NCBI GenBank assembly: GCA_002409585.1
Contig: DHNP01000005.1
Coordinates: 1-10,441 of the forward strand
Direction: 5' to 3'
From: Ruminococcaceae bacterium UBA5413
GTDB taxonomy: Bacteria > Bacillota > Clostridia > Oscillospirales > Acutalibacteraceae
DNA: 10,441 nucleotides
Shown here: in pieces, positions 6,194 to 10,441 of the stretch
How positions within the stretch are numbered: position 1 is the stretch's first letter
Layout of the letters: the number at the start of each line of letters is the position of its first letter
Made by a program: the position numbers and the translations under genes
The notes under the pieces: model-generated
Databases searched by the model: none
Told to the model about the DNA's origin: nothing
What the model saw: only the letters and a program-made list of their open reading frames with translations

Positions 6194-6970
6194 ATGGACG
6201 CGTATGAAAGGCTGAAGGCCGCGCGCGCAAAGGGCAGGCCGACAGGATTATCTTATATAAATAATATATTTACGGATTTTACGGAGATGCACGGTGACAG
6301 GCGCTACGGCGACGACAAAGCCATAGTTGCAGGCATAGGCCGCCTCTGCGGCATGCCTGTTACCGTTATAGCGCATGAAAAAGGCGTTACGACAAAGGAA
6401 AAAGTAAGGCGGAACTTCGGCGCCGCCCACCCTGAGGGCTACAGGAAAGCGCTCAGGCAGATGAAGCTTGCCGAAAAGTTTAAAAGGCCGGTCGTCTGCT
6501 TTGTTGACACTGCCGGCGCGTACTGCGGCATAGGCGCGGAGGAGCGCGGCGAGGGCCAGGCCATAGCCGAAAACCTTATGGAAATGATGACGCTTAAAAC
6601 GCCGGTAGTATCCGTTTTCATAGGCGAAGGCGGGAGCGGCGGCGCGCTTGCGCTTGCCGTTGCCGACGAAGTGTGGATGCTGGAAAATGCCGTTTACTCC
6701 GTTATTTCACCCGAGGGATGCGCAAGCATACTCTGGAAAGACAGCTCAAAAGTAAAAGAGGCCGCGCAGTGCCTCAAGATGACCGCGCAGGACCTGCTTT
6801 ATATGGGCGTTGTGGAACGTGTGATAAAAGAACCGGAGGACTTCGGCACGCTTTACCCGCAGCTGCAGAAAGACCTGTTTGACAAACTTTTAAGCCTTAA
6901 ACAAAAGGACGTCCGCTGCCTGCTCGAAAACAGGTACGGGCGCTTCAGAAAATTCGGCGACGAACACTGA
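6194..6970 (+). CDS. accA: Acetyl-CoA carboxylase carboxyltransferase subunit alpha
   Basis: AccA is the partner of AccD in the carboxyltransferase. The 258 residues carry the alpha-subunit signatures TEMHGDRRYGDDKAIVAG, KEKVRRNFGAAHPEGYRKALR, DTAGAYCGIGAEERGEGQAIA, IGEGGSGGALA and VISPEGCASILWK. The protein is shorter than the roughly 319 residues of E. coli AccA because the N-terminal helical extension is nearly absent and the C-terminus is short; compact forms are common in clostridia. Translation starts one base after the accD stop, with GGAGG (6183-6187) lying in the last accD codons, so the two subunits are almost certainly coupled. It is the last gene of the operon, followed 22 nt later by a strong hairpin. 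Ten of the eleven isoleucines between residues 22 and 207 are ATA. Confidence 0.97.
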   Translation: MDAYERLKAARAKGRPTGLSYINNIFTDFTEMHGDRRYGDDKAIVAGIGRLCGMPVTVIAHEKGVTTKEKVRRNFGAAHPEGYRKALRQMKLAEKFKRPVVCFVDTAGAYCGIGAEERGEGQAIAENLMEMMTLKTPVVSVFIGEGGSGGALALAVADEVWMLENAVYSVISPEGCASILWKDSSKVKEAAQCLKMTAQDLLYMGVVERVIKEPEDFGTLYPQLQKDLFDKLLSLKQKDVRCLLENRYGRFRKFGDEH

Positions 6971-6992
6971 ACTTTATATAATAATAAACAAC

Positions 6993-7022
6993 AAAATGCC
7001 CGCCTTTAAAAGCGGGCATTTT
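6993..7022. terminator. Bidirectional terminator between accA and rnpB
   Basis: A perfect 11-bp stem (6993-7003 with 7012-7022) with an 8-nt loop lies 22 nt after accA. Its outer four pairs are A-T, giving TTTT at the 3' side on the + strand, and on the - strand a longer T-rich tail continues into 6976-6992. It can therefore end the fab/acc transcript and, from the other side, the rnpB transcript whose 3' end is about 10 nt away. Confidence 0.85.
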
Positions 7023-7032
7023 CATAATTACG

Positions 7033-7389
7033 AATGCGACCAAACCTGTAAGCCGAGTTCTGTCTTGGACAGCCATCTATCTTGGCCGGGTGTTGCCACC
7101 GCGGCTCAGTGCCACCTCTTAGGCGCGCCGGGCAGGCGCATGGTGCCTATTTTGCGGTGTTGCTCCGAATAGGGTTTGCATAGCCGCGCGGTTCCCCGCG
7201 CGCTGGTGGGCTCTTGCCCCGCCTTTCCATCCTTGCCGTAAGAGTTACGGCGGTATATCTCTGTTGCACTTTCCCTGGGGTCGCCCCCGGCGGCCGTTAG
7301 CCGTTATTCTCGCCCTGTGGAGCTCGGACTTTCCTCGCACGCGCGCTTTCGCGCTGCGCCCGCGGCCGTCCGGTTTGCTCGCAGCCGGT
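7033..7389 (-). ncRNA. rnpB: RNase P RNA, bacterial type A
   Basis: This is the catalytic RNA of RNase P, which trims the 5' leader of tRNA precursors. Read on the - strand it contains the conserved GAGGAAAGTCCGAGCTCC (its core at 7325-7336), GTGCAACAGAGA, GCAAGAGCCCACC, the ACAGAAC core (7057-7063) with CTCGGCTTACAG, and a GCAA tetraloop hairpin matching P18 (7089-7100). The L15 segment AGAGGTGGCAC includes the GGU that pairs with tRNA CCA (7114-7116). The ends pair as P1: GCGAGCAAACC (7372-7382) with GGTTTGGTCGC (7036-7046), 10 of 11 pairs with one G-G mismatch. Segments matching P13, P14 and P16/P17 of the E. coli RNA point to type A, not the Bacillus type B. Exact ends are estimates: the 5' end from the promoter and the 3' end just past P1. 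It is convergent with accA and lies downstream of the flippase gene. Confidence 0.95.
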
Positions 7390-7396
7390 AAAAATA

Positions 7397-7425
7397 ATTT
7401 TACATGAACAAAGGCGAAAAGTCAA
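7397..7425 (-). promoter_or_regulatory. Sigma-A-type promoter of rnpB
   Basis: On the - strand TTGACT (7425-7420) and TAAAAT (7402-7397) are separated by exactly 17 nt, each one mismatch from consensus. The predicted start, A at about 7389, is 8 nt after the -10 box and a few bases before the P1 stem of rnpB. The promoter fits into the 53-nt gap after the flippase stop codon. Confidence 0.85.
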
Positions 7426-7442
7426 GAAGGATTATATAGCGC

Positions 7443-8819
7443 TTACAGTAATATTTTCCTTATAAGGCATAATACAAAGTATATAAGCGCGCCCGAAAGC
7501 GCCGGGATAACTATCCACTCCGCTATTTTTACTTTCACCCTGCTTACTTTTAGCAGCCTGCCTATGCTGAGGGATGCGTTGTAGATTTCGCTTGCGAAGA
7601 TTATGGCTATGTAGGCTTTTATGCCGAACATAGGTATGAAAACGGCGATTAATGCTACGCGCATGAGAGAGTCGCTGAAGTTGAAAATAAGGGAATACAC
7701 CTGCTGGTCAAGGCCTTTAAGGATATTGTCTACCATGTTGTCAAGGTACATGATGGGGGCTATCGGGGCAATTATGCGCAGTATGGTGCCTGCCTGCCTG
7801 CTGTCAAAAAAGAAAAAGCCTATATCATCTGCAAAAAAGATGAGGGCGCCTGTTACTATAAAACCGAAAAGCAGCGTTTGCCTGAAGGCTTTCTGTACAT
7901 ATGACGAAATGACGCCTGGGCGGTTTTTTGCGCGGGCTTCGGCTATTTCGGGTATAAGCAGTGCGGCGACAGACGTAACGAAAGACATTGGGAAGAATAC
8001 GACCGGCATTACCATGCCCTGCACTACGCCGTACTGTGCAACCGCCGAGATATAGTCGGAGCCGTGCCTGCGCAGGCCGGCAGGTATCATCAGGTTTTCT
8101 GCGCTGTAAAGCGAGCTGCGCAGAAAAGAGCCGACAAGCATGGGGCCTGCTATGTGCAGTATGCTGTGCATGACATCGCTGCCGCCGTCGTGCGGGAGGC
8201 CGTTTTTCCGCGCGAATATTGAAAACATAATCAATATGTAGACAAAAGCGGCAGCCTCGCTCGCGGTTGAACCGAGCATGAGGGCGTTAAGCGGCGGCAG
8301 GCTTGTGTTAAGGAGGGCAGCGGAAGCGCCTATTGCCGCTCCCTGCTCCAAAAGTTCGCCGCAGACAGGCACGACAGTATTCCTTATAGCAAAAAAATAA
8401 CCTTTAAGGCACGCGCACGCCGCTATGAAAGGCAGCCCGGGCGCAAGTATGCGCAGCGGCGCGGCGGCACAGCTGTTGCCTATGAACCTTACGGCTATGA
8501 AGCCTGACGAAAAAAACAGCACGCCGGCGGATATGAAGCTTAAGGCAAGGGCAAACTCCATACACTTTATTATGCATTTTTTAGAGCCGCGCCCTTCGGA
8601 CGTAAGGCGTGTGACGGCTAAGCCTATGCCGGACGTGCACGCCGTTATGCCGAGCGTGAACACAGAAAAAATAAGCTGGTAAAGCCCCATGCCCTGGGCG
8701 CCTATGCGGCCGCATATGTACGAGCGGAACCAAAGCCCCGAAAGCCTCAGCAGTATGGAGCCGCCGGCCAGGACTGCGGCGTTTATGTAGAATCCGCGCT
8801 TCTTCATTACACTTAACAT
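7443..8819 (-). CDS. SpoVB/Wzx-like lipid-linked polysaccharide flippase (MOP/MVF superfamily)
   Basis: This is a polytopic membrane protein of 458 residues with about a dozen hydrophobic segments spread over its length and short charged loops. The N-terminus (KKRGFYINAAVLAGGSI, then LSGLWFRSYICGRIGAQGMG and LYQLIFSVFTLGITACTSGI) is characteristic of the clostridial SpoVB/polysaccharide export branch of the MOP superfamily. Members flip lipid-linked cell wall or polysaccharide precursors across the cytoplasmic membrane, or act in spore cortex formation. Substrate cannot be read from the sequence; MurJ-like and Wzx-like roles are alternatives. Bacillus SpoVB is about 518 residues, so this is a shorter relative. 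Two starts are possible: ATG 8819 (AGG-type signal touching the start, AAGAAG about 10 nt away) or ATG 8807, giving 454 residues and MKKRGF. No terminator separates it from the rnpB promoter, so read-through into rnpB is possible. Confidence 0.8.
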   Translation of the reverse strand: MLSVMKKRGFYINAAVLAGGSILLRLSGLWFRSYICGRIGAQGMGLYQLIFSVFTLGITACTSGIGLAVTRLTSEGRGSKKCIIKCMEFALALSFISAGVLFFSSGFIAVRFIGNSCAAAPLRILAPGLPFIAACACLKGYFFAIRNTVVPVCGELLEQGAAIGASAALLNTSLPPLNALMLGSTASEAAAFVYILIMFSIFARKNGLPHDGGSDVMHSILHIAGPMLVGSFLRSSLYSAENLMIPAGLRRHGSDYISAVAQYGVVQGMVMPVVFFPMSFVTSVAALLIPEIAEARAKNRPGVISSYVQKAFRQTLLFGFIVTGALIFFADDIGFFFFDSRQAGTILRIIAPIAPIMYLDNMVDNILKGLDQQVYSLIFNFSDSLMRVALIAVFIPMFGIKAYIAIIFASEIYNASLSIGRLLKVSRVKVKIAEWIVIPALSGALIYFVLCLIRKILL

Positions 8820-8885
8820 CCCTGCGATACTTCTTAGTCAAGTGTATTCGCAAAAGGCATGGAATATTTTAATATTGCCGGCCTT

Positions 8886-8914
8886 ATTTTAAATTCGGAA
8901 TATAAAGCAGTAAA
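8886..8914 (-). promoter_or_regulatory. Probable promoter of the flippase gene
   Basis: On the - strand TTTACT (8914-8909) and TAAAAT (8891-8886) are separated by 17 nt and lie about 67 nt before the first possible flippase start. The -10 matches 5 of 6 and the -35 matches 4 of 6 positions of the sigma-A consensus. The surrounding region is AT-rich, so a chance match is possible. Confidence 0.45.
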
Positions 8915-8961
8915 TATCTTAGATATAAATTTGATTTTCCGTAGGGCATCGGCTGTTAAAG

Positions 8962-8993
8962 AAAAATCCGGTATCCGTTTTGGGGGTACCGGA
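8962..8993 (-). terminator. Rho-independent terminator of the DUF1540 gene
   Basis: On the - strand a stem of TCCGGTA-x-CC (8993-8984) with GG-x-TACCGGA (8976-8967), one internal C-A mismatch and a 7-nt loop, is followed directly by TTTTT (8966-8962). It begins 24 nt after the DUF1540 stop codon and separates that gene from the flippase promoter. Confidence 0.85.
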
Positions 8994-9017
8994 CTTTCCA
9001 ATTTTAAATAACGCGTT

Positions 9018-9344
9018 TTAAGCTTTGTTCCTAAAAGTCGAACATTCGGTTTTTACCTGGCCGCCGTTTACGTCTGTGCAGTTTATCTCAACGCTGTCAG
9101 CCGTGCAGGCCCTGCTTTGGTTGTAAACGCAGTTTTCGGCTTTGCAGTGTACGTCGAGTGCGCGGTTAGGGGATGAAGAGTCTACCGCGTCGCTCGCGCC
9201 GCCGTCCGCACGGTCTATAAAGTTTGCGCAGAAAGTCTGGCACGCGCTTTCAGAGTCGGAGCCGTTTACCATTATATCGGGACGGCAGCAAAAACCCCTT
9301 TTGTTGTTCGCACAGTTTTCCACGCTGCAGTTTAAATCAGACAT
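9018..9344 (-). CDS. Cysteine-rich protein with two DUF1540-like units
   Basis: This 108-residue acidic, soluble protein has no signal peptide or membrane segment. It is built from two similar cysteine units joined by a Ser/Asp-rich linker (about 44-62). Unit one spans about residues 4-43 with Cys6, Cys11, Cys19, Cys20, Cys35 and Cys39; unit two spans about 65-106 with Cys67, Cys72, Cys80, Cys89 and Cys101. The second shows the DUF1540 pattern clearly: VHCKAENCVYNQSRACTADS, later TECSTFRNK. DUF1540 is a small domain of unknown function frequent in Clostridia; the spaced cysteines suggest metal or disulfide binding, which is inference. Start ATG 9344 is supported by GAGGTG (9355-9350) with 5-nt spacing. 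It is a single-gene unit with its own terminator, divergent from the SDR gene. Confidence 0.85.
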   Translation of the reverse strand: MSDLNCSVENCANNKRGFCCRPDIMVNGSDSESACQTFCANFIDRADGGASDAVDSSSPNRALDVHCKAENCVYNQSRACTADSVEINCTDVNGGQVKTECSTFRNKA

Positions 9345-9392
9345 GTTTTCACCTCGTTTGTTAAGTTTGTGGTGAGCCTTTGATTATTTTGT

Positions 9393-9442
9393 GATGCTTC
9401 GGCATTTTTATCCCAGCAATTATTTGCCTGTACGGCGCTGGG
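9393..9442. other. Small hairpins in the divergent intergenic region
   Basis: Within the 194-bp gap between the DUF1540 and SDR genes, GATGC-TTCG-GCATT (9393-9406) forms a 5-pair stem (outer pair G-U) capped by a C(UUCG)G tetraloop and followed on the + strand by TTTT. Next to it CCCAGC (9412-9417) pairs with GCTGGG (9437-9442), with an inner GCC/GGC pair set (9426-9428 with 9434-9436). On the - strand both would lie in the DUF1540 5' leader if its promoter is upstream. I found no convincing promoter for DUF1540. Function is unknown. Confidence 0.25.
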
Positions 9443-9495
9443 AACTGCAAATTTTTATAAAATGACATTTTTTTACTTCCGAGGCAGACAATTTA

Positions 9496-9504
9496 TGTTA
9501 CAAT
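9496..9504 (+). promoter_or_regulatory. Extended -10 promoter candidate for the SDR gene
   Basis: TGTTACAAT (9496-9504) matches an extended -10 element (TGnTAtaaT, with one mismatch in the hexamer), 34 nt before the SDR start codon. No -35 hexamer is present at 16-18 nt; the nearest, TTTACT at 9472-9477, is 21 nt away. Extended -10 promoters can work without a good -35. Confidence 0.4.
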
Positions 9505-9538
9505 AAATTATATATAAATTCAGCGGGGAAGTGGCAGC

Positions 9539-10309
9539 ATGAGGATGTGCATAGTAACGGGCGCTTCAAGCGGTTTGGGGATGGAATTTGCAAAGCGTAT
9601 CCTTGCGGGCGGGGAAGTGGATACGGTTTTAGCCATAGCAAGGCGCAGGCGGCGCCTGGACGAGCTGTCAAAGTTGAGCGGCGGCAGGGTAACCGCGCTG
9701 CCGCTCGACCTTACTGAGCGGGAAAGTGCTGAAAAACTTAAAAAATTTCTTGCGGAAAATAAACCTGACGTGCGTTTTCTCGTCAATGCGGCTGGCTTCG
9801 GCAAAACGGGCAGGTATGACGAAATCCTTCGGCAGGATACGGACGGCATGATTGACCTGAACTGCAAGGCCCTTGTGGATGTCACGCTTACGGTGCTGCC
9901 TTATATGCATAAGGGGGCGCGTATAATAGAGGTAAGCTCCGTCGCCGCGTTCCAGCCGCTGCCGTCGTTTAACGTTTATGCCGCGAGCAAGGCGTTCGTG
10001 CTGAGCTACAGCCGTTCCCTCAGGTGGGAGCTTTTCGGCAGGGGGATACACGTGACGGCCGTATGCCCTTATTGGGTCAGGGACACGGAGTTCATAGGCA
10101 CGGCCAAAAAGAGCGCAGGCAAAAATGCCGTCAGGCACTTCCCGCTCGCTTCGCGTACCAAAATTGTCGTGTCGCTTTCACTTTTTGCGTCAAAGATAAA
10201 TTTACCGGTGGCAACGCCCGGAATTATCAGCTTTATTGTACGGCTTGTGACAAAAGTAATACCGAGGGAAATAATAACGGCCGTATGGCAGCTGCTGAGG
10301 AAGATATGA
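9539..10309 (+). CDS. Short-chain dehydrogenase/reductase, DltE-like (COG0300 type), substrate unknown
   Basis: This 256-residue cytoplasmic oxidoreductase has the classical SDR motif set: cofactor loop TGASSGLG (residues 7-14), an Arg-rich stretch IARRRRRL (33-40) that fits NADP(H) preference, LDLT (57-60), NAAG (83-86, in place of NNAG), Asn108, catalytic Ser134, and Tyr147/Lys151 in YAASK. The C-terminal 50 residues (KINLPVATPGIISF, then VIPREIITAVWQLLRKI) are hydrophobic and basic, as in the SDR group annotated as short-chain dehydrogenase of unknown function with a membrane-associating tail. Start ATG 9539 follows GGGGAAG (9525-9531) at 7-nt spacing; an in-frame ATG two codons on is less well placed. 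It is not a second fabG: it lacks the VDGG C-terminus and sits outside the operon. No partner gene is visible to suggest a substrate. Confidence 0.85.
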   Translation: MRMCIVTGASSGLGMEFAKRILAGGEVDTVLAIARRRRRLDELSKLSGGRVTALPLDLTERESAEKLKKFLAENKPDVRFLVNAAGFGKTGRYDEILRQDTDGMIDLNCKALVDVTLTVLPYMHKGARIIEVSSVAAFQPLPSFNVYAASKAFVLSYSRSLRWELFGRGIHVTAVCPYWVRDTEFIGTAKKSAGKNAVRHFPLASRTKIVVSLSLFASKINLPVATPGIISFIVRLVTKVIPREIITAVWQLLRKI

Positions 10310-10441
10310 AGATATAGTGATATAGAGTAAGATGCCGCCTGCGGTAGAGAGAACAATCCATAAACCCGCGAAGTAGAAAAAGTGCGGGCATATATATTTA
10401 CGGAAGAGCAAAAAGGTAAAGAAATCGCAAAAAAAGCTTAA
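10310..10441. other. Terminal 132 bases without a supported gene
   Basis: The sequence after the SDR stop is AT-rich. A weak 5-bp inverted repeat (CCCGC 10365-10369 with GCGGG 10384-10388) has no proper T-tract. A GTG-initiated frame at 10382 encodes a plausible-looking short peptide (VRAYIFTEEQKGKEIAKKA) but stops at the last three bases of the window, and it has no clear ribosome binding site. On the - strand a frame open from the window edge to 10202 encodes a hydrophobic stretch, but it runs over 100 nt into the SDR gene. I call neither a gene. Confidence 0.3.

Noticed and set aside
7033..7389. Possible repeat or coding region in the GC-rich hairpin-dense stretch
   Set aside because: The conserved RNase P RNA core sequences account for the whole stretch.
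10202..10441. Hydrophobic - strand frame at the right edge, as a membrane protein C-terminus
   Set aside because: It overlaps the conserved SDR C-terminus by over 100 nt, and the hydrophobicity follows from reading T-rich antisense DNA.

Overview
The window reads as a chromosomal segment of a Clostridia-type Bacillota bacterium. The evidence is the gene order of the fatty acid cluster, a type A RNase P RNA, AGGTG-type ribosome binding sites, a SpoVB-like flippase and a DUF1540 protein. Base composition is moderate to high in G+C, yet isoleucine is written mostly with ATA, which is a distinctive habit of this genome. No mobile element, CRISPR array, tRNA or phage gene is visible.

Positions 1-6970 hold the distal part of a type II fatty acid synthesis operon, all on the + strand: fabD (5' end cut by the window), fabG, fabF, accB, fabZ, accC, accD, accA. 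This is the fabD-to-accA order known from streptococci and clostridia, where fabH, acpP and fabK usually lie upstream. The Acc subunits (biotin carboxyl carrier, biotin carboxylase, both carboxyltransferase subunits) make malonyl-CoA. FabD moves malonyl to ACP, FabF condenses it with the growing chain, FabG reduces the beta-keto group and FabZ dehydrates; the enoyl reductase is not in the window. The genes are tight at the 3' end (accC and accD overlap by 23 nt; one base separates accD from accA). They are looser at the 5' end, where gaps of 62-128 nt contain hairpins. A strong hairpin after accA closes the operon.

Positions 7033-7442 carry rnpB (RNase P RNA) on the - strand, convergent with accA, with a clear sigma-A-type promoter. 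Upstream of it on the same strand is a polytopic MOP/MVF-superfamily flippase (7443-8819). Further upstream is a small cysteine-rich protein with two DUF1540-like units (9018-9344), which has its own terminator. An intergenic region of about 190 bp separates this from a divergent + strand classical SDR oxidoreductase (9539-10309). The last 132 bases hold no gene I can support.

Most of the window is ordinary housekeeping DNA. Items worth a second look are a candidate attenuator with a mini-ORF between fabG and fabF, a strong hairpin between fabD and fabG, a cysteine in the glycine-rich ATP loop of AccC, a TTG start for accC, a GFSLG instead of GHSLG nucleophile motif in FabD, and the ATA codon habit.
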